The notes: a model not told the origin generated them from the sequence alone. A stretch of DNA of 64,000 nt from Isoetes taiwanensis (GCA_021234155.1 JAJEKV010000005.1:7556216-7620215); one strand, 5' to 3'; positions 1 to 12,392 are shown, counted from the first letter of the stretch. Numbers and translations: made by a program.

Positions 1-718
1 AAGCCGCCTCATTGAACTGTATGGCAGGTATGCACAAGGTGTTGTAGATGTAATTTTGATTTCATCTCCTATTCTTTGTGTATTTATAATGACGTATAAT
101 TATGACCTTATCTTCTTGTAGGTACCTGCATCATAATTTGCCATCGGAGTGGAAGAACAAGATTTTCTTTTATCCATCTTTTAACTTTCACTTGTTCAAG
201 GAAGCTACAGCAAGTAAGAAAAAAACGAGGCCTCAAGAAACATTGTAGATATCGTGAAACGAGGAATGAAAGGGCTGGTTATGTCAAAATGCCAAGATGT
301 TCTTCTACCCGCTTTGAGAATGAGCACTTTGTGTTGGCTATATTTGCCTTTGCGTGAAGGAAATCCTGCAGTTCTTCGTGCACCATCGATTCATATATTG
401 AATAGTCCAAAGCTTTTACGCGACAAATGAGAAGGCAATTAGAGGGTATGCATTTCTATCTACTTTCTCCCATTCCCCGCCTACTTAAATATTTACATTT
501 CTACTTTTAAATGTGCATGTGCGGGCTTCATACACGATATTGACTCAATCAATGAGTCAAACCTCAAGCGGTGTTGATTTTATTCGCGAAAATAATGTGA
601 AGGGGCTTGAACATCTTGAAGTACCTCAAAGAGCCCGATCCATCCGAATTGCGGCTTGTATGTGATGGCCTGCATGCACAAATTTGTGAACGCAGTTGTC
701 GGAAATAAGGAGTTGAAG
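1..718 (+). pseudogene. Decayed C48/ULP1-type (SUMO-protease-like) cysteine protease
   Basis: Several frames together resemble the ULP1/SENP protease fold. An exon-like piece at 1-27 splices at a GT to a piece from 122 that reads WKNKIFFYPSF, like the family's substrate-binding motif (consensus FFNSFFY). A second piece around 255-420 resembles the strand leading to the catalytic His, but the HW pair is lost. At 641-718 the frame reads HPNCGLYVMACMHKFVNAV, which matches the catalytic-Cys block (DCGLY-x-M), and it ends at a GTAAGT donor (719-724). Stops and frame changes separate the blocks, so it is not functional. C48 proteases are host genes but are also carried by some plant MULE and CACTA elements. 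No transposon ends are visible, so the origin is open. The left edge is cut by the window. Confidence 0.6.
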
Positions 719-924
719 GTAAGTGTCCAATTCTCTTGCAAGCTTTTAGTTAACACCATTTTAACATTTCTGTTTGCTTTAATGCACTATGCACAGTTAC
801 TGAGAGGGCTGGTTTTCACACGATTATGCGCTTAGGTCGGCGAGCATGTCTGCAAGAAGCCCTGCTTAAACAGTGTGAAGATGGAGAAGCCATTGATGTG
901 TCGATTGGTAGATGAATCTAACCA

Positions 925-3900
925 TCCTATATTATAATGTTGTGTAATGGACCACGCCCTAAATCGGACGGCTGAGATCGTTCAATCAAATCGGACGGCT
1001 TAGACGTTACATTTTGACTTGCTGACTTGCTTTAGGTTTCTTCTGCAATAGCAGCGTGGGCCGCATGTTCGATCCCCGACTAACAAATACCGCTATGTCT
1101 TGACGCGTATGGCTATAAGCAAGCAAGTCTGAGGTAACTATTGCTACATCTCTTGTCAATCCGGTGAGGCCTTAAAAGTCTGCCTCGGTTATTTCTTTGG
1201 GAGTTCAAGGCCAAAAGCTGAAAGTGAACAAGCTTCGTGGACTCGGCCGATGGAACTAAGCTCCCGAATAATGAGACAATATCAACCGGTCGGAAAGGAA
1301 AGGAGACTGAAAAACTATCCAAATCCGGATGCACCCAAATGATCCAAGAAAATGATTTATTCTTATGTGAAAATTATAATGAATTAGCATCAAATCATTT
1401 TGCTCAAGGAGGGTTCCATGCACGCAGACCGCAGAAACATGTCCCCGAAACAACCATCCCGGGTGCGGGACCATGTCAAGCTTCTCATAGCAATGGCGCT
1501 TATGCGGAGGAAATTATAAAAACAACTCGGCGGATCAAGAGCAATGGACTAAGTTGTTGCGGAAAGCATTACACATGAGGTGCATATTAATGCAACTGCA
1601 ATTTTAATTCTATTTCGAATCGAGATGTGGACCTTAGTTTACATGAAGATTCCCCTCATGTTAACGTGAGGAGCAATGACGAACCGAATGGTAGTGAAGG
1701 GACATTAACCAGTTTGAAGGAGACAAATGATGCGGGGTGTTCGTGGCAAGGAAAACGATCAACATTTTAAAAATTGTAGAATTGACCGAGAATGCGAGTA
1801 TTTCTATGCCCACAAAAAGACAAAGAACCCCCATGTGAGAGTAGGAAAGTCGTCTCTGAGACCTCTGAGATCCATTGCCCTACACCAGTTGATATAGATA
1901 CAGGTACACAAGGGGAAGATGTGTGTAGTGGGATTACTGAAGGTGGAAATGTTGTGCAAAATAAGGTCAGCAAAGAGGATATTGCTGTGGGAGGGAATAC
2001 AAGTGGGGTAGGTTGGGTGTTATGTGATGATTGCCAGAAATGGCGGTGCATATCTGCTGATCTTGCAGATGCCATTGAAGCTACCAATGCAAGATGGTAA
2101 GAATGCTTTGCTTTTGCAATAACCATCTGCATCATTCTGCTGTGGAATGACATTCTTGAAACTTCTAGGATTCAGCAAAGGTACCTTATTTCCGATCCCT
2201 ATATGGCCAAAACCTTTGACAATCATATGTTAAGGACGTCAAGGTATGAACCTAAATACCAGAACACCAGGAGTTATTCTCAAACACTTGATCTCTAAAT
2301 TTATTTGTGTTTGCATGGCTTTTGCTTCTGCGAGAATTCCGTCAACAGCAAGAATACCATGTCTCTGGCTTTTGCTTCTGCTTGGCTTACAGTCGTTTAT
2401 TTAAGTGCAGGTAAAAAAGATTTTTCTTTTATCAAATTATATTTACTGAGGCATATAAAGTCTGGTGTTCTGTTGTGTAAAATAAGATTTTTATCTTTCT
2501 TATATTTGAAGTGGGCCTCCTCCAATGCAGGTATACAAAGGTTGCTTTTTTTGGTTCGTGTCCTCTCCCACATGATGTATGCTCTTATTTCAGTCCATTT
2601 TGTTATTACATAATGCAGGGCTTGGAGGCAATACCATGTTAATGGTTCATATTGTATTCATAATGCCACCATAGATAGATCTATCTGTAAGATAGCTAGC
2701 TGAAGCAGCGGAGTATGCGGATTGATTGCGCAAATTAGTGAGGGCACTGGAAAATTTGGAAACTTGGAACTGAAATCAATAACTAATGTAATATATCATA
2801 GCTAAATGGATTGTGATTTTGGAAGGCTAAATGGGAGGATCTGGGAACATGGAAACATGGAAATGTAGCAACATTGATGCATTGTTTGTGAGCTTCTTCA
2901 TTATTTCGCCTATGTACATTCTGCACATGAAATTCTATTGTATATTCATAAATTAATCAATCCCAGGCATTGGCAGTGCTGCAGAAGGGACTATCCAGAC
3001 GGTTGAATGGCTGGGACTATCCAGACTGTTGAATGAATGGCTACCCATAAAAACAGAGACAACCTGCTAATTCTTCCTGGAGCTGGCATTTCTTTGACCA
3101 GATTTTGAATCCAAATATTAAGTAGCTTTAGTGCAAATGCGTGTTGGTGTTTAGAAAGCAATGCCATACATATTGAATTCAAAATTATAGTATGCAGTAT
3201 TGGCAATCATGTTCCCTCATATATTTTACAAATTTAGTATCATAAGCGTTATGTAGGAATATGAATGTGATGTAAGAATTTAAAATGAAAAGGACCCAAC
3301 ATATGTGCATGGGGCATCAAGAAGTTTGATGGGCAAGGGGTCATTTATAGACTTTGAAGGCCTTCTACACCAATGATAATTGAAAGCATTGTTTATGTTC
3401 TCATCATTATATTTTTCTTACTTAATTTAGAGCCTGAAGAAGGTAAGTTTTAATTACGACATTCCATCTCTGGAATGGAAAACGACGCTCCAATTTTGCT
3501 CAGCAGGTCATCAACCAGTAATCAGCCGCTAAATCCCTCCTCCCCATTGCCATGTTGTGGGTGGATGTTGTGTGGGTTTTCATGGTATTGCATAGACTAA
3601 GTATGTCTTCTAATTTATGCCTTTTTAAAAAATGGCATGTCATAGAACATTTTTTGTTCAGAGACTTCTAAACTCTTTAAGCACTTTAAGCAAACAACTT
3701 CTAGATTGTGACCGTACATTGTCTATATCTAGAACTTCAAATGTGCTATTGTATCATGTCTTTGTGGAAATAAGCCCCTCCTATCTATTGAGCTTAAATA
3801 TTAAACATTTGAACAATATTGATTTAAAATGTTTTGAATATCATTAGGCTCAAAACCCCATAATGATCATGCATTGCTACCTCATTATTTACATGTTTTC

Positions 3901-4016
3901 AACTTTTTGCCTAACAACGCTAGGTAGTGCGATTTCACAATGCAGTCTTATCATTTATAAGTTCCCAATGTTATAAGTTCCCACCTATGCCCAGCAACGC
4001 TGGGCATCTTTACTAG
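925..4016 (+). mobile_element. Non-autonomous Helitron (copy 1) with captured gene exon
   Basis: The left end starts TC after an A (TCCTATATTATAATG). It shares its first ~55 bp pattern, including a CCCTAAATCGGACGGCT-like block, with the left end at 35184. The right end has a 7-bp-stem hairpin GCCCAGC-AAC-GCTGGGC at 3989-4005 followed by CTAG at 4013-4016 and then T, the hallmark of Helitron 3' termini. Length is 3092 bp. No Rep/helicase ORF is present, so it would need an autonomous partner. The interior holds a CW zinc-finger exon (about 1775-2096) and otherwise unrecognised AT-rich sequence. The same right terminus recurs at 21403, 26526 and 43781. Confidence 0.8.
1775..2096 (+). pseudogene. 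Captured exon with CW-type zinc finger (SDG8/ASHH2-like)
   Basis: The open frame from about 1792 ends with GWVLCDDCQKWRCI and later ATNARW. The spacing W-x2-CDxC-x-KWR and a Trp about 25 residues later match the first half of a CW domain, which reads methylated histone H3 K4. The sequence is closest in style to the plant H3K36 methyltransferase ASHH2/SDG8, recalled from the family rather than searched. The exon ends at a strong donor GTAAGA (2097), splitting the last Trp codon. The second half of the CW domain, with two more zinc cysteines, was not found downstream. It is therefore an incomplete gene fragment carried inside the Helitron. Confidence 0.6.
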
Positions 4017-4396
4017 TTTGTTTATGAGTTTTGTGGATGAACAGTCTGTTTTAAGATTTGATCAACACTTGGTTTATGCTCGATATCATAACCCTGTATA
4101 AAATTCGGATATTGGTAATACCTTCGAACTGCCTAATGGAATCACTCTGCATAAAAATCAGACTTTGTTTTGGCCTAGTTGCCTTCAAAATTTCGGATGT
4201 ACTTGGCCAGAGTGCCTCAACCAATTAATTTTGAAAAAATGACATAAGTTGTCCCATATGGCATTATTCTAAAGCATGTATCTGGTTTTACGCGGTGTCA
4301 ATTTATCCCAAGTGTTTTGTATGTCTTTCATTTCTCCTGTTCTTAAATTATCCTCATAAAAGTTCTACCACTTATTGACAACTTAAGCTCATATTA

Positions 4397-4532
4397 GATG
4401 AGTGCTTCAAGATGATGAATGTGAGGTCATGATCTTACATGACTTGATCATTTGAGATGGGTTGGATGAATGCTCCAAGATGATGAATGTGAGGTCATGA
4501 TCTTACATGACTTGATCATTTGAGATGGGTTT
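4397..4532. repeat. Two tandem 68-bp units
   Basis: Units 4397-4464 and 4465-4532 differ at only a few positions. Each carries the near-palindrome GGTCATGATCTTACATGACT. No coding content was seen around it. The stretch from 4533 to 5172 shows nothing recognisable. Confidence 0.85.
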
Positions 4533-5172
4533 GATGATAGTGTATGCTTGATACATCCCATTTCTTTTCCGACTCACTAAGTCCCCAACACTTGACTTAC
4601 AGAGTGCGGTGACTCGGACTCGGACTATGTACCTTCACATTCTTCTGCGGCAACCTCTCGCACTCGGACTCCAACTTTTCATGGGGTCCATGATGAGGAG
4701 GTGAAGGTACAAATTGACTTGATGGATACACTTTCATCCCCCCTCGAAATGTTAGTGCAAGGTATTTCAGTTTTTTGATAAGTGCACACTTTTTGCTTCC
4801 ATCCCATGTTTGGACTTCATGATAATGAGCCCATGGGATTGAGATGGACAAGTGCATTGACAATTTTGTAATCTCCACCATGTACATGAGATATAGTTGT
4901 AAATTTTGACATGTACATGAGATACAGATTGTAAATTTTGAAGTCCGACCATGTCAATATTTTGACATTGTGAACATGTACACTATTTTGACATTGTAAC
5001 CACCCCTATCTAAATATATAAAATCTCTATCTCCTTCTTATTGTCGACACTTCATAGAACTATCAAGCCTAGCATCCAAAGCATAAATTCTGCCTGTTGT
5101 ATTGTCCGAGCACAATTAGGAGGAGATGTTAATAAGTTGTATAAGTGGTCAAGATGTCAAACATTGCACAAA

Positions 5173-5905
5173 AGTACTAGCACTTTGTGCACAAGGTGTT
5201 AACACTTTGTGCACAAGTGTTAAATAACTTGTATAACTGGCAAGGGAAAAAAACTCGTGTCCCCTTTTTTATTTTTACAAGGTCAATAATGTCTTGCCAA
5301 GGTTCAAGACCTTTGTGCAACAAGTTGACATCTTGACACAAGTTGCACAAAGGTCTTGAACCTTGGCAAGACCTTTGTCCCCCATTCTAAAGGATACAAG
5401 TTGTACTTATATTGTACAATATAAGTACTAGCACTTTGTGCACAAGGTGTTAACACTTTGTGCACAAGTGTTAAATAACTTGTATAACTGGCAAGGGAAA
5501 AAAAACTCGTGTCCCCTTTTTTTATTTTTACAAGGTCAATAATGTCTTGCCAAGGTTCAAGACCTTTGTGCAACTTGTGTCAAGACCTTTGTCCCCATAT
5601 AAGTCCCCATTCTAAAGGATACAATATAAGTGTCCCCATTGTTTTGAAAGAGGCATACTGAGCTATGTCAGTATATAACAACAATATATTGTATCCTTTA
5701 TAACAACAATATATATTGTGAATTTATATATTGTGAATTTCCCAACAATATTGTATTCTTATATCTTGACACAAGTTGCACAAAGGTCTTGACCTTGTAA
5801 AAATAAAAAAAGGGGACACGAGTTTTTTTTCCCTTGCCAGTTATACAAGTTATTTAACACTTGTGCACAAAGTGTTAACACCTTGTGCACAAAGTGCTAG
5901 TACTT
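5173..5905. repeat. Foldback repeat: two direct and one inverted ~150-bp copy
   Basis: Direct copies lie at about 5173-5320 and 5424-5590 (starting AGTACTAGCACTTTGTGCAC). An inverted copy lies at about 5764-5905 and lacks roughly 22 bp. The second direct copy and the inverted copy can pair into a hairpin with arms of about 140 bp around a 170-bp loop. A separate block containing CATACTGAGCTATGTCAGTAT occurs in the loop and again after the structure (about 6026). This looks like a foldback or MITE-type element in pieces. The flanking 5906-6560 shows no gene. Confidence 0.75.
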
Positions 5906-6559
5906 ATATTGTACTATATCCTAAACAAAGTTGACATCTTGACACAAAGTTGCACAAAGGTCTTATAAGTATTCCCATTCTAAAGGATACAATATAAGTG
6001 TCCCCCATTGTTTTGAAAGAGGCATACTGAGCTATGTCAGTATAAGTTGTACTGTAAGCACAGATCAAACAAGCAAATTCAAAACCACAACACTAGGCAC
6101 TTCCAAAATGGCTCTTACCATATATACACTCACGCAAATTTGAACCATTAACCTAAGGTAGCCATTAACCTTGAGTTTTCAAGTACAAGTACAAGTGTCT
6201 CAAGTACATGTACAAGTGTCTTGAACCTACCACGCCGCCAATGTATTCACTTTAATATTGAAAACAAGTGATCGAATTGTTCTCATGGCCAAACACATGA
6301 CAATAATTATGTAGCCCTCGATGTAAAAAAAGGTAAACCCGATACAAGAACGTAAATTCACAAGACATCTACAATCTCGTGCAGATTTCCTAATAGCATC
6401 TCGTACAATATCGAGACCGGTTCATATGCATAAGCAACACCTTTTATCTTGTGCTTGACCGGCTCCAATGCTGCTTAACCCCTATTACGCACTTCGGAGG
6501 GACAAAAACACCCTTCTCTTTTTAGTAACTGTACTTGATGGCAGCTAGGGATCAGCTCG

Positions 6560-9362
6560 GCGTAGTTGCCTCAGAATAACCTCATCACCTCCTCGAAAAA
6601 TAAGTTTCCATAGTCATCCATGGTATCTACCTCGAGTACATGTTTTACTTGATTGCATTGAAGGATATAATAAGGGACCCCCTCATGATTGTCCGGAGTC
6701 GAAGCATCCAAAATAATCACCAACCCCGCAGCGGCCTCGTCAATATTATCCTCGTCATTTGCCCATAAATCCTCATTCATCAACATCTCCGTGATTGATC
6801 TTACTAATTGGCTCTAGTTTTTCGAACTCCCACCTACCACAATGGTCAACATTCTCACAAGCAGGCCAATTAAAATTGATGCATGCTTTGCAAAAACATG
6901 AAAGAGGTCTCGCACAATAATTTTGTAGCATCGTTTGAGTCTATTGAAGACACACAATGAAGTGATTGCACGCCTTTTACCGGAAGTACATCATGTGCTT
7001 GGGACCGATCAATGTCACCACCTCCCGTAATACCCTCTCCACATCTGATTTTTCTCCCTCAATACTTGACACGCCAGCTTCTTTGATCTTTTACTATCTT
7101 CCCATCCTTTTTCCTTTGTTCCGCTTCAAGCCACAATTTAGAGATTGCCCTTCCCCATCGTGTGTTCCCTTCCCATGTCCCGAACCAAAGAAATTCCCAT
7201 TGCATTCTTATCTTATGTTTGAACATGGTATCTTGTCACATGATAGAATGCTCTTCTAGATTTAAACCTGGCCGCACAACCATCGGACCAAACCAAATGG
7301 TATTTCAAATGGCCACCACCATTCTCTTGCAACCATTTGAGGTGCATCTTGAATGCATCTTGTACGGTGGGTATCATGAGTTTTGTCGTCTCAAAATAAA
7401 TGAGTGCACACATTTTCTCAATCGCCATTTACCTTGAACATGGTGATATGAACCGAATACTAATTTGTTCATTGTACCAATGCCGAAGCTTGAATCTCGT
7501 TGAATGGCTTCAAAGTATAATTTTCGGAAAAATCAACAACCGATAGCACCGAATCGCCGCTGGTGTTCGTATGCATTCTTTGAACCGCTTGCTTTGCCAA
7601 TGTGCCACAAAATTGTGATATATAAACTTAGACATATGGTTTAACATGTCCAACATCTCCTTTGCACCGCCCTTCTTGTCAACTAACTTTAGCCTTCGAA
7701 GTTCCCTTCTTTGAAGGTTCATTAACATAGTTATAGACTTGCCAATCGAATCGAATCCTCGATGCTTCCATCCTTCTCTCTGACACAACTCAATTAATCA
7801 AGCTTCCCACAACCGCCACATTTTGTTTCCATGCAAAGCTAGCTTGTGCCACTCCTCATCTGGTCGCCCTCGGGCATACCATGGCTCTCCAAAGCGTGCT
7901 CACATTATCATAATTCGCTTCTTAGCTTGGCAAATCCGGCATTAACTTCAAGCACACACATTGCAATTGCAAGTACAATTCTCGTGGAATTTTGACCTCA
8001 TCATATTGAAAGCCTTCTTATATAAATCACCGCTCATGCTTCACACAACAACGGTATTCCTCTCCTTTAGCTTTAGATGCAAGGAGGTTTTAAGTATTCG
8101 AATTGCCTCGATGCCAATATTGACTTTTGGATGCCGATCAACAAATATTTGGTATAATTCAGCAAGCAAAAGTACACCGTCGAGAATCTTACAAAATATT
8201 AGAATGTACATTCTATATGTTTTTAATGTATCTTCCACATTCTTACATCTAAGTACTTTCTTCCTCAAAACCCCACATCCTTACATAACAGCTACTTTAT
8301 GAAAAGCATTCACATTTTTTCTTGACATCTACTACATTCCTACAGTAGCTTCCTTCAGTTTTATTTTCTTACATCTATAGCACATATCTACAGTTAGCTT
8401 CAAGTATACCTTCAAGTTGGATTCAATGTAAAGCATGTCAATATAACTTCTACAAGAAAAACTGAATAACATTTCTTGATGCATGATGTGGAACATGCTT
8501 TCGTCTGAAAAGACTATCATCACACAAAAATGTAGAAAACATCTACATACATTCCTAGCTAAAGTACATTTGATGTTCAGATCGAAAATTCAAAAAACTA
8601 TGTGACTCCTCCATGTACCTGTGTAATGTCGATGTACTGAATTGGTTCAGTCCTCTTCTTCATGACATCTCTTACCTTTGGTGATACTTTTGTATTATCT
8701 AACCAGAACTGAACAACTCTGTCCTTCATAGCCTGATCTATGGCATTTTTTCTTGGCTTTCGTCCTGCTAATGCCCACAGATTTGCTCCACATTTTTGAC
8801 ATTCTTTTCCTCCTTTACGCTGCTAGCTTCATATTTCTAGGATGCAATTTGAGGATTTTGGTCGCCGGTGTGGTCTGCTGTAATACTCCTTCCTTTCCAA
8901 CTACCATGGAAAGAACACTGTGTTTGGCAGCAAGCTTGTCATTGCTATTAGCACGTTTCACTTCTTGGAGGCCATCCTTAAGGTTTTCAAATAAATCTCT
9001 TTTCACAATAGCCTCTTTAGGCCTTCCAACAACAGGGCCAAATAAAAAGTCCAATCTACTATCCCGGAGCAATTTTCCAAAGAAAAAAGTTTTTTCCATT
9101 TTGGATTCAATGTAGAAACTTGTTTTAGTATGTGATTCACAGAATCATTCACCCTTCTTCTAATCTGTTTTGTCCCATATCCGGCCTCTCTCTTGCATCT
9201 TTTTGATGAAGATTGGTTGTCCCCAGAAGAAATGCATGTAGAGTCCTCCTCAATAGCAAAATTCGAATCTGATGGTAAGTCCTCCTCAAGAACAAGATCC
9301 GAATCTGTTGTTGCTGGTGAATTTGATTCTGCCATAGCTTCATACATTCCAAGATCGATCAA
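6560..9362 (-). mobile_element. Decayed DNA transposon, relative of the 26558-34998 element
   Basis: Minus-strand fragments occur in the same order as in the intact-looking transposase at 30768-34701. These are an acidic N-terminal piece (9362-9003); DRVVQFWLDNTKVSPKVRDV near 8720; a block at 8268-8041 ending KLKERNTVVV (counterpart KRLKERDTCCC); NFVAHWQSKRFKEC near 7600 (counterpart NYTARWQADQFREC); WSDGCAARFKSRRAFYHV near 7270 (counterpart WSDGCAAQFKSSRSFYHL); and a C-terminal reader-like piece at 6786-6571. Similarity is clearly partial, so this is a diverged family member rather than a recent copy. Frame breaks and stops throughout make it inactive. Terminal repeats were not identified, so the limits given are only those of the coding matches. 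Confidence 0.75.
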
Positions 9363-10585
9363 ACAGGCATAGAAATGGGGATCCTATTCTTGGTTCCAAT
9401 GAGAAAGGGGTTTCAATCCGGTAGCTTCAATCCTGTGGAGGGAGTTCAAAACTCAAAACGTGCCCCCAAATTCGTGGGTTGCCAAAAATAATTGCAAAGA
9501 ATCTCACGTGGACCACAAGCATTAATGATAGGCAGCCCATGTAAAATTCAAATTTTACCTTAAATTCACTTTAAGCTAGTGTATTTTTTTACATCAATTT
9601 GCAAGAAATACAAGACACCCTTTCATGCTTCTACCCAGGGTCGATTTGCCATTCCGGAGCCTCCCCGGTGCCCGAACGACAAGACACTACGGTTTCTACA
9701 AGGCCGACCTCAGGACGCCCTGCGGTTTGACAAGTTCTCCCGGACCGATCTGGAATCTTTTGGGCCTTCCCGAAGAGGGGCCCCTGAACGGAGGATCCAA
9801 CGGTCGGATAGGGGAACCGGGCTCCGGGAGGGTGGTCATTAGCGTGCAGCCCCCAAGGGGCCCGAAGAAGGGCTGCCTCGAACTTTTTTGATCCCGCCTC
9901 TTGGGGTCCGGACTCTCCCCTCTTGTGAGGGATCCCCAAGGTCCCTGCCTCGTTTGACTTGGGGAAGGGTGCCAGCTCGGTTGCCCTGCAACGGGCTGCC
10001 CCGACCGTTCTAATGCTAACCCTTTGACCTAGACCTTCTCCGAAAATTTCGAAAATTGGGCTGTGTGCTGGAAATGGATTAGGATTCCAGCTGGCAAAAA
10101 ATCAGAATTTATTTTCGTACAATGCATTAATTGCGAATTTATGAATGTCTTGCCACTGCAAAAGCGCCTCCGGACTTCTACTTGCCACATCGGAGGAGGA
10201 CAGGCCCAAACTCCACTCCGTCAGTTCCCCTTGCTCCGTATTCTCGTGCTTCCGGCGTCATATCGTCGTTGTTGTCATCCTGATCACGTCCGAATAGGTT
10301 CCTGGGGATCCACTGATGTTGACGGCCGTGGCCTTGGGGACCTGAGCCGGAGTTCCTTGCTGCAAGGATTGATCATCAATACTTGTTATTTGGGTTACAC
10401 ATTAATCATTCCTTCTTACAATTAAATTGTTGTTAGGCGTAAAAGAAATTATATGAAAATTCCATTTACAAGTCAAGATCATGGTAAGACATTAATTAGC
10501 ATTTCAAAATACATTTCATGAATTACATGATAATAGAGAAAAAGAGAGTTACAATATACTTTTAATTAACAAAACAAGTCTTCCA
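9363..10585. other. GC-rich stretch without a recognised gene
   Basis: About 9600-10040 is much more GC-rich than the flanks and has overlapping short open frames on both strands with no family resemblance. It may belong to the 3' side of the minus-strand LTR element that follows, but no second LTR, polypurine tract or target duplication was found. Confidence 0.4.
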
Positions 10586-11344
10586 TCAACGATGTCGCTT
10601 GAAGAAGTTCTTGATTTTCTTGAATGTTGTGCCCTTGCCCATGTTCTGCAGGATTCTGGCCGCCGATCCTCCCTCCAATGCTCTCGCCAATTGTGGTGCC
10701 GGAAGTTCTGGCGCGGTTGCCGCCACTACTGACAAGTGCGCATCCCTGAGATGGCCCCTTGCGAAGTCGAGGGCGTGAAGGGCTACAGATCTTTTGAAGA
10801 GAATTACATGGTCCATCCCGAAATCTATCCTGGCGTGGTGTCCAAAGCCTGAAAGTGCTATGAGGAGCGCCACAGATTCTTCACCCCTTGGGCTGAACTC
10901 CTTGTGGAAGACTATCATCTGTCCCCGCTAAGGGCCTAAGATAGTACCGAGTGATTACCCCAAAAGCGGCCCCCGTGGCTCCCGTATTCTTCCTTTGAGC
11001 TGCCTCGCCGAACACATCTATTGCGGTAAGATCTTCGTGGTCCCTCCACATAGTTGTTGCGTTCTCCAAATTGATGCTGCTAGATGCTTCGCGCATGCTC
11101 CTGGAGCGCACTGGTCGGCTGGAGCTTGGGCCTCTTCCCGGCTTGTACAACCTGCTTTGGATTTCTTGAAACTCTTCTTCTGGAATGATGGGTTCTTCGC
11201 CTTTGAAACATGTACCTAATCATTGATATGCCCGGATGTCCGACATAGTTTCCCCTGCATAGGAGTGTCGCTCGGCTACCTCCCGTGGAATCTCTTGGTA
11301 GGAGTAGTCGATGAAGTCACTACCCTGCTCTTGTGCCATAAGGC
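10586..11344 (-). pseudogene. Frame-broken 3' continuation of retroelement ORF2
   Basis: After the ORF2 stop, an overlapping frame continues without a break from about 11390 (LSLMAQEQGSDFIDYSYQEI) to a TGA near 11218. It carries on in that same frame through 10881, then shifts frame into a stretch ending in the basic tail KGTTFKKIKNFFKRHR at 10586. One frameshift near the ORF2 end, one in-frame stop and one further shift near 10900 would account for this. The product is not recognised. It could equally be a second short gene. Confidence 0.45.
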
Positions 11345-12100
11345 TTAGGAGCTCATCGATCCTGAGGCCGGTTGGCAATAGGGAAGGTTAAGGATGTCGG
11401 TGGCGAATATGTACTCCTCGCCGTCGATGATCACTGGGGTGAGGGCCGTGATACCTACTGGGGGTTCGAAGTCCCGCCTTAGTGCTTCCTGTTGTTGAGC
11501 TAGGCGCCTCTCCATCCTTCTTGCCTCCCTTATCTCCCAACTTGGGTTCTCTTCCTCCTCCTCTTCGTAATCTTGCTCAATCTGCAACATAGGTGCTTGT
11601 GATGTGGAGCCGTAATGCTCGTATGCCGTAGTCTCGATCTCATGGATGCTTATCTGGGCTGCCGCTGCCCGAGTGTCGAGAGGTGCTAAATCCAAAGGTT
11701 GAATTGACGGCTCCCCCGGTTGGTTAACTGCCCTGTACTGCATGAATAAGGCTAAAGCTGCTTGGTTTGAGACATACCTATGCCTATGATGCTTACACGT
11801 CATGTAGTCTGGCATGTTTCTGGTTCTATCCCAGAGCCTATTCTTGCCCCTGGATCCCCCACCTATGGCTTGGGTAATAGTGTCTAAGGAAACCCATTTC
11901 CCTCCCCTAGGTGGCAAGCTAACTTCCCCGGGTAGAATGTGCTGATCATATTGGCAAATGATGTCAGTGTAGTAAGGAGTTCTAGTTAAGGTGGCATGAA
12001 GATCAAAGAGATGATCGAAGACATGAAAGGCTTGCTCCGCAGGGAGTTCACGGATGTGATTAGAATCATTGTACCATCTAACAAAGCTTGATGGTGCCAT
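11345..12100 (-). CDS. Retroelement ORF2, unknown function
   Basis: The open frame runs upstream to 12376, but the Met at 12100 (MAPSSFVRWYNDSNHIREL) is the likelier start. The residues before it are Cys/His/Leu-rich, unlike the rest. The protein is about 251 aa and has three visible parts. The N-terminal half is compact and possibly globular, with many Tyr/His/Trp. A middle part has an acidic run (six Glu near residue 180). This is followed by a charged helix (REARRMERRLAQQQEALRRD). There are no zinc knuckle, protease, RT or integrase motifs, so it does not look like standard gag or pol. It lies directly behind the H3-like gene on the same strand. The reading probably extended further (see 10586-11344) before a frameshift. 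Confidence 0.5.
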   Translation of the reverse strand: MAPSSFVRWYNDSNHIRELPAEQAFHVFDHLFDLHATLTRTPYYTDIICQYDQHILPGEVSLPPRGGKWVSLDTITQAIGGGSRGKNRLWDRTRNMPDYMTCKHHRHRYVSNQAALALFMQYRAVNQPGEPSIQPLDLAPLDTRAAAAQISIHEIETTAYEHYGSTSQAPMLQIEQDYEEEEEENPSWEIREARRMERRLAQQQEALRRDFEPPVGITALTPVIIDGEEYIFATDILNLPYCQPASGSMSS

Positions 12101-12392
12101 TGAGCAGGGGTGGCTATGAAAAATGGCTGATGGAATTAAGCAAAGGCCTGGGAAATCGCCAAAGGGGCTGAGAGCAGTTCTGATGGGAGAAAAATGACAA
12201 ATGGGGCCCTTTTTATAGACTAGGGGTACCTCGGGTTCCGTGCACAAAGGTTCTTGATGAGAGAAGACCTCAAATCTATGGCCATGGGTGTCCAAATGAA
12301 CTACCATGAAGTGCAATTCTAAGCAAAGCAAAGCAAGAAACACTACATGGCAGTTTGTTGGGTCAAAATTGGTCAATTGGGCAAATTTTGGG

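Noticed and set aside
3909-3925. Extra Helitron right end (GCCTAACAACGCTAGG)
   Set aside because: Hairpin is only partial and no CTAG follows at the right distance; the intact end is at 4016.
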